Below are positions 34,235 to 43,951 of a stretch of 64,000 nt of DNA, in pieces. The stretch covers positions 4,960,001 through 5,024,000 of the forward strand of contig JAYKYS010000015.1 in NCBI GenBank assembly GCA_036924285.1, in the 5' to 3' direction. Source of the DNA: Asterella californica (Eukaryota > Streptophyta > Marchantiopsida > Marchantiales > Aytoniaceae). Within the stretch, counting starts at the first letter, position 1. Each line of letters begins with the position of its first letter. The translations under genes and the position numbers were made by a program. A model generated the notes under the pieces. It had not been told where the DNA came from, made no database searches, and worked only from the letters and a program-made list of their open reading frames with translations.

Positions 34235-36048
34235 CTAATAGTCGCTGGTTGGTCTATCAGAATCAGAAGTTACACAGCCACCACTTGAGAGAGGCACCTT
34301 CACGCGATGGTTGTTAGGTCCTATCCTCAAGTAACCCTTGTGCCATCTATCAGTTGTACGAACGGCTCTCAACCAAGGTCTTCCAAGGAGTAAGTCATAG
34401 CTGGAATCTTTCAGAATTTGAAAAGACATTAAAGTTTGTATCTCCATAACCGACACCACTACTTTCTCTAGGACTCCGAGAGGTCTCACCCTTTGCTTTT
34501 TTGCCATACCAACAATGATGCTCGCCGGTCTCGTGGGTTTCATCCCCAACCGCTTCATCAAACGTTCAGATATCGCATTCACAGCAGAACCTCCGTCCAC
34601 CAATACATCAGGTACAAAGTGTCCATTCAAACGAACCTCGATCTTGGATGCTTTAGTGCATACCTCAGAGGCTTGAGCATCCACTACACCAACTCCCACA
34701 CTTGAGACGTTGATCTTGCCCTTAGATTTCTTCTTCTTGGTCCTTCGCGAGCTCAATCCTCCTCGAAGCTCTCTCCTCAAGCTTGGGTTGAGTGCGATCA
34801 ATTGACCCACTGTTATGTTGGCTTTTTGCGTGCCAACATCCTCCACTACGTCATATCTAGGTTGAGCAGCTGAAATGGTGAAATCCTCCATTCCTAGCTT
34901 CTTCCTAAGCTCCTTCTGAGAAGAAGATATAGTGCTGGAACGAGTGCTCCTACTTTGAGAATCCCCAATGATCATAGGTTCCTCTGAAAACCTCGTCCTC
35001 TTCCTCTCGTGAGCTAAGAGTTCCACTTGAGAGTAAGAGCATTCTCCTCTCTCATAAACGTTTGGCACCTTCACCGCATCGATTGTGGCAACTCCTTTGT
35101 CTTTGTTTTGTGGCGGGATTCCTCCTCCCAGATTTCCTCTTGTACCTTCATTGTTTCGTCCTCCATTTTGGATGGTGTGTGGACAATTCCTTTGAAAACG
35201 AGGACCACCACATCCGTAGCACGAGATACCACCGAATTCATTTTGAGGCCCTCGATTGAAATTTCCTCCATAACCTCGTTGGCCTCCTCCTCCTCCTTGG
35301 TTCCTCCGCTCTTTCAACTGCACTACATTGATCTTCAGATCCGCCAACGTTTCTGTTATCTGTCTTAGTTCATCTTGAAGATTAGGCGCCGGAGGGTTGA
35401 CAGCAACCACAGCAGATGTGTTATCATAGCAGGCGTCGGAATTCTTTGAGCAGCTCTACCACCGAGTGTAATCCTTGCGACACTCGCCGCCTTTGCTTCT
35501 CCTAGAAGAACGTCATCATTTTCCAAACTCTCTTCCATTCGAACTGCAATTTCAATCGTCTTCGTCTTAGTGGTGGGCTTCTCGTACTTCACCTGAGTTC
35601 TGATTTGAGGCTTCAGACCTGCCACAAAGTTCTTGGTAAGCATGGCCACAATTCCCACCATTGTAGCCTCCACATTATCACCGCTCTTCTTCAATATAGT
35701 CTTGAAACGAGCCTCCAACTTCTTGGTCCTTTCTGCGTAAACCCTCATCTTCTCAGCATCTCCTTGCTTCAAGAAGGTCACCTCGGTCATGAGCTTCTCA
35801 TAGCTCTCATCCGGCAGAAAGTTCTCAATTAGAGCCTCCGTCAAGCTTTCCCATGTATCCATCTCAGTCTTGTTCCTTCTGTATTCCTCATACCAAGTCA
35901 ATGCGGTATCCTCTAGGAAATCAGGTAATAGTGATGCCCACTCTTCCTTCTTCCTCTCATGGTTTCCTATGCATGCTCGCTTGAAATCTTGCACAAAGGT
36001 TTCTACATCCTCACCATCCTTTCCATAGAAAACCGGAAGCTTCCCCAT
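34235..36048 (-). pseudogene. Element E gag and protease (frameshifted)
   Basis: 36048-35365 is the capsid part (MGKLPVFYGKDGEDVETFV, LTWYEEYR, LPDESYEKL). A frameshift near 35,400 leads to 35410-34235 with a Gly/Asn/Arg-rich region, one zinc knuckle (CYGCGGPRFQRNC) and the protease (VLVDGGSAVNAIS, LLLGRPWLRAV). The active site is D-G-G rather than D-T/S-G, as also in E2 and as is common in some plant gypsy lineages. It would form the particle and cleave the polyprotein. Confidence 0.8.
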
Positions 36049-36101
36049 CTTAAATTCTTGATGTCTTCTCCTCTCCTCAACACGATATCTCTCTTCGTTT
36101 T

Positions 36102-36269
36102 CTAGTATAGGATGAACATTACTAACTCCATGCGAGCATAATCAACCATCGGTAGCAAGAAAGGAAAAGGTTCCACCATAATCGCCTGCGCTATCTCCTC
36201 ACCGAACGTATGCATGAGTCGCATCCTCATTGTCACCTTCTCCACCATCTGGATTACCATCTCCATCAT
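36102..36269 (-). CDS. Small leader frame 2 of element E (55 residues)
   Basis: Starts at ATG 36269 (or 36266), overlapping the TGA stop of the zinc-finger ORF, and ends with TAG at 36102-36104. Its counterpart in E2 (50305-50469) has the same start-stop overlap and closely similar sequence: FGEEIAQ here and LGEEMAQ there, then PFPF, VDY and RMELVMF in both. It is also related to small frame 1 and to the two small frames of F. No predicted function; the C-terminal third is hydrophobic. Too short for standard gene calling. Confidence 0.6.
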   Translation of the reverse strand: MMEMVIQMVEKVTMRMRLMHTFGEEIAQAIMVEPFPFLLPMVDYARMELVMFILY

Positions 36270-36737
36270 GCGTTAGCTGAATTTTCGTCTGAAGATGGCA
36301 GCTTCTCCGTTTCAACTCCTTGCTCCTCTCTCAATCTTCTAGACGTAGATGCCAACAGTGCAATCACGTCTCCACACTCGTGCTCCTTTGACAAATCTTC
36401 AATTCCACAGTTTGAGCAGATGTTTTCATCTTTAAAAACACGCGAAGGAGACGATTGGACCAACTCGGAGACCTAGATCGATAGAACTCCTTCCTTCACG
36501 AGGGTTTTCTCTCTTGAATCTCACGGGACAACTTGCTGCATAGTGACCCAACCCTCTACAAAAGTAGCACCACGGTTCGGTCCTCAACTTCTTCTTGGAA
36601 GAGTCTTGCTTGTTTCTCTCCGTTCTCTCTTCAAATTCGACCTTTAACTCTCTAGAACGTTCATCCACACCCACTATGACATCAAGATTTTGAGGAAGGT
36701 TCCTAAACCTCACTACCCACTCTTTCTGACCCTCCAT
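36266..36737 (-). pseudogene. Element E zinc-finger ORF upstream of gag (frameshifted)
   Basis: 36737-36432 reads EWVVRFRNLPQNLDVIV, then a charged linker and the knuckle CYFCRGLGHYAASC. After a frameshift, 36463-36266 has a second cysteine/histidine cluster (CSNCGIEDLSKEHEC) and an acidic tail ending at TGA. E2 has the same two clusters in one frame (49829-50305). It is separate from gag, which has its own knuckle. An additional nucleic-acid-binding protein is a reasonable guess from the knuckle; the function is unknown. Confidence 0.7.
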
Positions 36738-37138
36738 GATCTCGACTTAAATTCGACCCCATGCAGATTTTGATCGATTGGACTACCAGCTGAACTTCTG
36801 ACAGCGATATCTTGAGCTCTGTAGCTCCAAAACTAGTGATCTTTGGATCAATAGATAGATCAGGAGCTTCTCCAGTCCGTCGTGAAGTTTCAAGGACGTC
36901 CGAGAAATACAGAAAAAATGACGGTGACTGTAAACTCGATCAGAAAGCGAATCGTCTACACCTTCGGACTCTTAGTCTCTCCTCCTTTTAGTCGCAACGA
37001 TAAGAACTATCACTCAAAGAACATGATAAGAGTGATCTGATCCTCTACCCTCATGAACATATAGGATTATATGAACCACTCTACTCTCAGATTTAAACTC
37101 TAACACTCGACACGTTCTCTTCAGCTGATTCTAACATC
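36738..37138 (-). other. Leader of element E between small frame 1 and the zinc-finger ORF
   Basis: About 400 bp with no supported gene. It is shorter than the equivalent E2 leader and lacks E2's 190-bp repeats and its 105-codon frame. Confidence 0.5.
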
Positions 37139-37309
37139 CTATGTGTACAGAATGTACAAGATGACCTCAAATGCATCGTAGATGACAACCGGATACACGA
37201 ATGGCTCTAAGGTCTCTAGCATGGCAGTAGCTCTAGCCTCTCCAAGAGTTCTCTCGATATGCTCTCTCATAACGTCCTTCTGTCTGATGTAAAACTGCAT
37301 GCGAAACAT
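37139..37309 (-). CDS. Small leader frame 1 of element E (56 residues)
   Basis: ATG at 37309, stop at 37139-37141. The first frame after the primer site. 48 or more of 56 residues match the E2 copy (48544-48714), for example YIRQK, MREH, ERTLG, and an identical run from LEPFVYP to YDAFEVILYIL. The nucleotide sequences differ more than the protein, suggesting past selection, though I have not measured it. Related at a distance to small frame 2 and to F's two small frames. No known domain. Confidence 0.65.
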   Translation of the reverse strand: MFRMQFYIRQKDVMREHIERTLGEARATAMLETLEPFVYPVVIYDAFEVILYILYT

Positions 37310-37332
37310 ATCTCTCAAGCCTCCTAGTGAGG

Positions 37333-37350
37333 TCTCGGCAACGGAACCAA
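37333..37350 (-). other. Element E primer-binding site (tRNA-Glu type)
   Basis: The minus strand reads TGGTTCCGTTGCCGAGAC, complementary to the 3' end of plant tRNA-Glu with one mismatch. It begins five bases after the LTR end. Confidence 0.8.
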
Positions 37351-37355
37351 AAAAT

Positions 37356-38137
37356 GTGATCCTCAAGCTTGCTACCGGTCCTGTCTCTCACCCAGGGTAA
37401 ACCTCTAATGGCCTTTGAGGAGGCGCATCATGGAACTAAGAGGTCTTGGCTAAATCCAACTCTCAACATTCTCATATCTCTTCCTCATTGGGAACGAGAA
37501 CTCTCATGGAGACGTAGAGATGAAAAACACACCCTTTATAGATATGGCCTAACGGCTTCCAAATACAAGGCAAAGGGAGGATGAGGGATCACTCCACAAC
37601 CCCTCTATTTATACTACTACAGATTTACCATGGTAACTACTTGTAAATCTGATTTACTGCAATTTACCGAGACCAAGTCAAAGGTAAAAGTCCTAAGTCA
37701 AGAGTAGATTTCTCCTCTTTTGACTCTACTCTAATAATTAGGATCCTTCTAGAAGTATAAAGGAATCTTTGAAAGAGATCTCGGATTGCTCCTTACAAGA
37801 CAAAATACTAACACATAATTGAGCCAAAAAGGTCAACCACCCTCTTGATTGTTTGACCCTTAAGTCTCTACAACCAATAAAAATCAGTCACGCATAAGAC
37901 AAGAGTGTATTATTCACATCCTTGTCATTTTATGCACAACCAAACAAAATAGTAGTTCTCACACTTTAGATATTCTAATATTCTATCCTCAAATATCTCC
38001 AACTCTAACTGTGACTACTCCTAGTTATCTGTCACTAACTTAGAGTATGGTCTAGCCTTGGGACTTATTTAGAAGACTCACCACACATAGTTATAACTTA
38101 GCACATATTTACTACTATGCAACCCCTAGGTGTTACA
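37356..38137 (-). repeat. Element E 5' LTR (782 bp)
   Basis: On the minus strand it begins TGTAACACCTAGGGG (38137) and ends GGATCACA (37356). A TATAAATAG box lies at 37604-37612 on the minus strand, at the same relative place as in E2. The first bases and TATA region resemble the E2 LTR, but the rest has diverged, so E and E2 are subfamilies. A frame at 37369-37584 is not supported. Confidence 0.85.
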
Positions 38138-39049
38138 GTTCTTGGTGCCTACGCGACCAGGGAGTCTTCATCTACGCATAGGAGAAGACAATACGTGGAT
38201 TGGATTGTTGGTTTGGGTGAGATGAGCGAGTTTGAGCCGCAAGGAGTCCATTTACGTCAGTTTTTTGCAACCTGTGACCAAATGTCTTGCGTGGTTTTGC
38301 AAGAGGAACTCCAAACGACTTGTTTGGAGTCTCGTTGGGTTCGTGATAGCTAGATTTATCTGTCAGGGAAGACGGATATCAGTTTAGACGACCCGTTTGC
38401 GCGGTGTGTGCGGTTTTAAGCCACAGGGAGGAGTTTTTGAAGGTTCGATCATGTGCGACAAAAAATCGACGATATCTCGGCTGTTGGGAGTCGGATCTGA
38501 AGGTTTCTTGGGTTAACGGAGTCAGCGGAGGAGACCCTATAGACATCTGAAGTCCGTTCGGCGAAAGGAGGAAGTCCACAGATAGACCTTTTTTGATTTC
38601 TTCGCTACGGGTTTTGCTCTTTTGAGTTCGTTAGAGTTCTGGTTGGCTATATACAGCTTGTAATAGCTAGCTTTAGCTAAGAACTCGTACATGGATGTGG
38701 TTTGGACTTGGGTTTGGATCACGTGATACTGCCGTGGCTCTGCTTGTTAGCAAAGAGAAGTTTCTCTTGCTTTGAGCTACGCTTCGGTGTTTTTGGATCA
38801 GGGTTGAGAATCAGAGGTTGTTTTTAAGGGCTTTGAAGCAGGTTACAAACCGCTCTAGTCTGTTTTTCAGTTCTGTGCTCTTAGGAGAAAGAACCGGCAA
38901 TGTACATACATTTTGGAGTTGGTATACATCGCAGCGTTCGTTTTCGTGGTTGTTTTTCTCTGTCTTGTCTCTGTTTCAGCACACAACATCTCCACAGCCA
39001 GGAACCTCGCGTTTTCTTGGCCATCCTTCACGCAATATCCGACACGGTA
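38138..39049 (+). repeat. Element F 5' LTR, right part
   Basis: Continues from 13435 after element E and matches 45030-45913 of the 3' LTR with roughly 3-4% differences and a few indels by eye. The first four bases GTTC are the second copy of E's target duplication. It ends CGACACGGTA. Confidence 0.85.
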
Positions 39050-39052
39050 CGA

Positions 39053-39070
39053 TGGTGAACTCGACGTGAA
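39053..39070 (+). other. Element F primer-binding site (tRNA-Trp type)
   Basis: TGGTGAACTCGACGTGAA is complementary to the 3' end of plant tRNA-Trp with one mismatch, three bases after the LTR. E and E2 use tRNA-Glu instead. Confidence 0.7.
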
Positions 39071-39529
39071 GGTCCGAGGTGGAGATTTCTGTGTTTGAAC
39101 TTGGAAGGAGAGATCAACAATCATGAACGAGGATGAAGATGGATATTGTTGTTCTGAAGGATGTTGCGGACCAGGGATGATGGATATGTAGATGCTTTGG
39201 GATCATGGGAGGATGGGAGGATGGGACGAGCCATGACTATGAACGGGATGGACGGTGTCATGTTGTGGATTGGCTAGGGTGTGAAACCACCACATATCCT
39301 TCGTACGTGTTTGGTGTTGAGGAGCCACTGGGACCTTATTGTGTCAAAAGATAAGGCTCCACGTGGACGATCCGTGTACTCTTCGCTGAGTGGAGATAAG
39401 AGTAGTACTCTTGTCGTCACATGGGAGATTGATGTATGAGAAGAGAGGTGTGCGGAGCTTGAGATATGGAGTGTAGAGTATCCAAGTCTAGTGGGGTGTG
39501 ATCAGTATCATCGGATGAAGTAAGCGGCA
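39071..39529 (+). other. Element F leader before the small frames
   Basis: No supported gene. G-rich sequence with several GGATGGGA-type short repeats around 39200-39240. Confidence 0.5.
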
Positions 39530-39760
39530 GTGCGAGTGATAGGCATGAACGGAGAACCCTTTCGTGCTCCTGATCTTCCACTTGCGCATCCGTTTGTCAT
39601 TAAGATCCATTGTCTGCCGCGAGATCACTTTCGAGTATTTATGGTAGCTCATTGGGGAGAGTCGTTTATGGCTGCGGTGATGGCTACTCCGGATCCTATC
39701 GTTCTTCCCATTGTCACTTACGACGCTGTTTGGGATCTTACTGTCTACATCTTGCTTTGA
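39530..39760 (+). CDS. Element F small leader frame 1 (76 residues)
   Basis: The C-terminal ~55 residues align with the E and E2 small frames: an arginine-containing start (LPRDHFRVFM), the WGE element, a methionine/alanine stretch, PIVLPIVTYDA and an aliphatic end (VYILL). The first 20 residues are extra. It ends with TGA six bases before the next frame. Confidence 0.5.
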   Translation: MRVIGMNGEPFRAPDLPLAHPFVIKIHCLPRDHFRVFMVAHWGESFMAAVMATPDPIVLPIVTYDAVWDLTVYILL

Positions 39761-39766
39761 TGTGGT

Positions 39767-39982
39767 ATGGATCCTCCGTTGGATCTGAACTTCTCAGCGA
39801 GAGTTCCGTTCAACACTTGGGTCGAAATACGATGTTACAGTCGTCCAAAGGTGGCGCATCGTGAGTTTGTCGTGAGGAACTTCGGTGAGGATTATTATAA
39901 CCAGATAATAGCTTCATCTGTTTCTTTTGTAGTTCCGTTTATTGTCAACCGTTTTAGAGTCGGGATTCTGACTCTCTATTGA
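39767..39982 (+). CDS. Element F small leader frame 2 (71 residues)
   Basis: Follows frame 1 by six bases and is a distant tandem relative of it: YSRPKVAHREFVVRNFGEDY lines up with the G-E element, then FVVPFIVNRF and an aliphatic end ILTLY. Two related frames in tandem suggest an old duplication. No known domain. Confidence 0.5.
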   Translation: MDPPLDLNFSARVPFNTWVEIRCYSRPKVAHREFVVRNFGEDYYNQIIASSVSFVVPFIVNRFRVGILTLY

Positions 39983-41794
39983 GCGTAGTTTGTACTTCGT
40001 GTTTATGTGCTTCGTGGTCGACGGCATCGTCAACGGCACGTGTTTGGAGTTTGTTCAATATAAACTTTGAGGCCTAAATGGTACTCTTGGATAAAAATTC
40101 GTTCTTTGTGTGTTTGTCATGTGAGTGAAGACAAAAATCTTTTTGTCAACTTGTTTCTCATTGGTCGAAAGTTTGACCAATCACCTTCTACCAAGTTCCT
40201 TTCACGGTTTCGAGGGTAGAGGCACTTCCCGTGGTCCATTCGCAGAGTGTGAGCTATGGTTGGAAAGCTTGGGAGACGAGGATGCCCGTGGACTCAATGG
40301 TTGCTCGATTTGAAGCACGGATGAGAATGTTTTGATCAATTGAAGCTGAGGGGGTCAAATTCGTGACCAATTTTATTTCCGTGAGGTCTTTGTCACTTTC
40401 TGGGAGTTCTGTGAGGTTGCTGGAGATGAATTGACTGTTGCTGGAAAGCTCTTGAGACGGGCTTGTCGATGGACTCAGAGATCAATCGATTCCAAGCCGG
40501 AGTGAAAAAGTTATGGCCGGTTGAAGTTGGGTGTCTCAAATCGGAGACTATGATAGTAGACGACTGTAAACATGAGACATTGAGAGAGATATGGAGAGTT
40601 TGAGGTCGAATTTCGATATGAAACCTTCCAGGGTCTGAGAAGGTACAGTCAGCTACCTACCTGTGAAATTTGAGACCATTTGGATTATTGGGTTGAAGGG
40701 AAACGTTGTTTTTGTGCACAAGGGTCTGCATATCGCCTTGTGTCATTGACGAAAAGGGCTTGGATCATTCCGAGAGTTTGGTTGAGGATCTGCTGGTGAA
40801 ACTTTACAGAGTGGTAGTGATGGTGACTCATTAGCTTCCTGAGAAGTTTGAGCCGTTTTGATCGAGCGGTTTGTGAAGAATCGAACAGCAAAGTTCTGTC
40901 GAAAGAGTATCATGTTATAAAAACAGCGATAAGGGCTTGATCGTTCCGAGAGTTTGGTTGAAGATCTGCTGGTGAAATTTTACAGAGTGGTAGTGATGGT
41001 GACACATTAGCTTCCTGAGAAGTTTGAGCCGTTTTGATCGAGTGGTTTGTGAGGAATCGAACAGCAAAATTCTGTTGAAATAGTATCGTGTTATAGAAAC
41101 AGCGAACTTTGGAAGGGCATAGATGCCAACTCAGAGATGATCTCTCTGCATGTAATACCTTAATAGAGAGATTATTCTACAGGCTATCTGCTGGCCTTGG
41201 TTTCATCTCATTCTGAGCTGTGGTTGAGGAGTGACAGCGAGGTAAAGTTGAGAGGTTCTTGCTCCGAAAGGCGAAAGAGTTAAGACTCTTTTGAAGAACA
41301 GGTCGACCTGGAGGTTTTGCCAGTGCTTCAGAGCACTTGATCATGGGTATGGAGAGTTGTTGACTGTATTTCCTGTGTTTGGATCCTCTCCATACTCGCA
41401 TGCCTGTTTGTACGCCCAGTTGGTTTGGTTTGGATTTGTGTGCGGGCGTTGCGCTTAGTTTCTTTTTCTATTAGGAGTGCTGGTATTTCTCTTGTGGTGA
41501 GGCTGGAGTGATGACCAGCAGACCCAAGAGTGCTTGCGGTGATGGCAGGAACAGGTTGCCCGTGCTTGTTACCCCGGTTCTATTCCTAGTCGAGTAAGAG
41601 AGAGATCTGCCGAGAGGACGTGAGGATATCGTACCGAGATAGGTTCAGAGTGTACTTGGAGGTCAGAGAGAGGTTTGGGTGGTTGTTGGTTCTGAGTCAC
41701 GGAGTGCGACACGTACTCTCTACAGCTAGATACCCGATGTATTCCCAGATAAGAAAGCACGTCACACGACAACGGATCAAAAGGTATACCAGAG
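39983..41794 (+). repeat. Element F leader with ~180-bp tandem repeats
   Basis: A clear pair lies at 40754-40930 and 40931-41105 (period 177), starting AAGGGCTTG and sharing GAGAGTTTGGTTGA, CTGCTGGTGAAA and TTTGAGCCGTTTTGATCGA. A more diverged pair starts near 40258 and 40440 (GGAAAGCTTGGGAGACG, GGAAAGCTCTTGAGACG). No convincing gene. E2 has repeats of similar period at the same place. Confidence 0.7.
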
Positions 41795-43336
41795 ATGCAG
41801 TTGGATGCAGCAACTGCACGATTGTTTCAAGCCTTCACTTTGTTTATGCGACAAGAGCAAGAGAACCAACAAAAGGAGGCTTTGGGGACGAAGGTGCTTC
41901 GAAGGGTGATCGACAAGCTCAATCTATTTGATGGGGGAGACATCTCAAACTACTTGAGATGTTACAAGACGGAGATGGATTTGGATCAGGTATTCGAGAA
42001 GGAGATGATCGAGACGTTCAAACTCGCTGCGATGTCTGAGATAAGAGAGCATGTGAAGAATGTAACGAAGCGTTTTGGGAGGAATTGGGATATATTTTCA
42101 CATGAGCTGATGCATGAATATTTCTTGAGAAACTCAGATCGAGTAACCAAGAAATCATTTCTGGAATGAGTCAACCGATCTAGTAAGGGTTCACAGCCTA
42201 CAGAGCTGTTAAAGGAGTTCGAGAGGCAATTCTCTCAACTACCTAAGGTGGACAAGCTAGCCTTGGAGACTTACAAGACGGAGCTATTTCTTCAAGCTGC
42301 TGATGAGACATGGCAAGAGCCGTTGGAGCTACTTCTGGAGGATGGATTGGAAGAAGAAGGGTTGACAAGGAATTGAGAGGTTGTGCATGAAGCGATTAAG
42401 CTTCTTGTCTGGAGACATACAAGAGAAAGGATTACAAGGTCGACACATATATTACTGACTACCACACCAGTTCAGGTAGTATCTGAGGTTCAACCTCCAA
42501 TTGTGGTTGTAGAGGAGAAAGATCCAACCATCGAGGACCTACAGCAAAAGATGCAAGATCTGCAAGCTAAGGTTACTAGGTTGGAGGATAAGAGATCGTC
42601 GATCAAGATGGAGCTTGTACCCAAACCAGCTTGGGTCCATCATTGCCTGTGGTGTGATGGTATTGACCATCAGCGGGACGATTGCATCGACTTTGCAGAG
42701 TCTTTGCAACTAGAGGTAATTTCTTGGGAGGATGGAAATGTTGCATTCACAAGTACGGGTACTCTCCTTCAAGCCAACGTTGGTAAAGGAGGGATGAAGA
42801 AGTTTGTGGATGATTACCTTGCGACACATGTAGTTGTAGCTATCAAAGCTACAAGTTATGATTCTAGGGTGGAGGAGATTGAGCATGATCTTCATATGGA
42901 TGATTTGGATGAGCACGTGGATCCAAACGAGCTCAGGTTGGATACTGCATCCACGATGCAGAGCGAGAAGAATGGACAAGAAGAGACTTCTTCAGGGAAG
43001 CAAGCTGGGGAAGATAAGGTTCAACAGGAAACTATTCTTCCTGAATTGGCAATGGAAGGCGATCTTTCACAACCGGAGGAGATGGTTGAGGTGTAGATAG
43101 CAGACATGGTTGATCTGGTTGCAAACATACAACAACCAGATATTGATGCAGTGATGGATGTGAAGGGAGGTTGGGAGGAGTGCATTCAAGATGCAAAGGT
43201 TGGGTTCATTTCACGAGAGGTCTTGGATGCGACTACAAGAGAAATCCATGATGCTTACATCGGCTTCATCAAGGACGGACATGCTGTGGACGAAGGAGAG
43301 TGGATGGATGCTTTCGAGGCTATGGGTATAGGATGA
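41795..43336 (+). pseudogene. Element F gag (three in-frame stops)
   Basis: One reading frame throughout, with stops at 42167-42169 (TGA), 42374-42376 (TGA) and 43094-43096 (TAG) and no frameshift. The N-terminal half looks like a capsid domain (FLRCYKTEMD-type helix, FGRNWDIFSHELMHEYFL, KEFERQFSQLPKVDKLA). A coiled-coil stretch (LQQKMQDLQAKVTRLEDK) and one zinc knuckle (CLWCDGIDHQRDDC) follow, then an acidic C-terminus. No protease or RT follows. As the only large gene of F it would allow particle formation or RNA packaging while enzymes come from another element. Confidence 0.75.
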
Positions 43337-43951
43337 TGGGTAAGGATGGCTTACAGGAGAGAAGTCATTGCTAAAGGTGATTAGGGTTGGGAGGACGATG
43401 CTTGGGGGGTTGTAAATGTTTTCAGGATTGAGGTTGAGAGAATGATGCTTGAGAGGTTGTAAGGATTTTCAGAAGAAGAGATCAGGGAGGATCATGGTTG
43501 AGAAGGATACCATTGTACATCGAGACAATGATGGTTGCGTTTGAGGATTTTGGTTGCAGCAGTGTGGTTCTTTTTTTTCAGAAAACAAAAAAGAAGAGTT
43601 GGATTCGTACGATGACATGTACAAATTTGAGGTTGAGGGATGAGGTTCTACATGACGGATGGAAGACATTTCTATGGTATGATGGTTTACTACTTCTATG
43701 TCTTCGAAGATGTAGATATTTAGAGGGGGTGATTGGATGGGAGGTTGAAGAAGAAAATCGATGAGATGGATCTAGGGAAGATCATGACAGAGTTGCAACT
43801 TCAAGATGGTGATCAAGTTGCAACCTTGAGGATGAGGTTGACTGAGATGGTAGGGAGGATGACAAGATAAGAAAGATTGTGCGTGCCGGTCCACTCCTTG
43901 GTTGGTATCTCTAGTGCATATCGGAGGATGCACAGGTTTAGAGGGGGTGGA
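43337..43951 (+). other. Element F 3' non-coding region and polypurine tract
   Basis: About 600 bp without a supported gene, with purine-rich stretches. TTTAGAGGGGGTGGA at about 43937-43951 directly precedes the 3' LTR and serves as the polypurine tract; a second TTAGAGGGGG occurs near 43720. Confidence 0.65.

Larger units (their letters stand above)
13436..38137 (-). mobile_element. Element E: Ty3/gypsy retrotransposon inserted in F's 5' LTR
   Basis: Minus-strand element. Its 5' LTR (38137-37356) and primer site (37350-37333) are intact, while its 3' LTR survives only as the terminal 22 bp at 13436-13457. The target duplication GTTC flanks both ends (13432-13435, 38138-38141), and removing E rejoins F's LTR. 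Order on the minus strand: LTR, primer site, small frame 1, zinc-finger ORF, small frame 2, gag, protease, RT, RNase H, integrase. It is interrupted by S1 (27804-33789) and by element A (13458-25447); the latter came with loss of E's 3' end. About 6.7 kb of E remains. It belongs to the same family as E2. Confidence 0.85.

Noticed and set aside
40754..41105. CRISPR-like or satellite array
   Set aside because: Only two units of 177 bp without short spaced repeats; it is a leader duplication within a retrotransposon.
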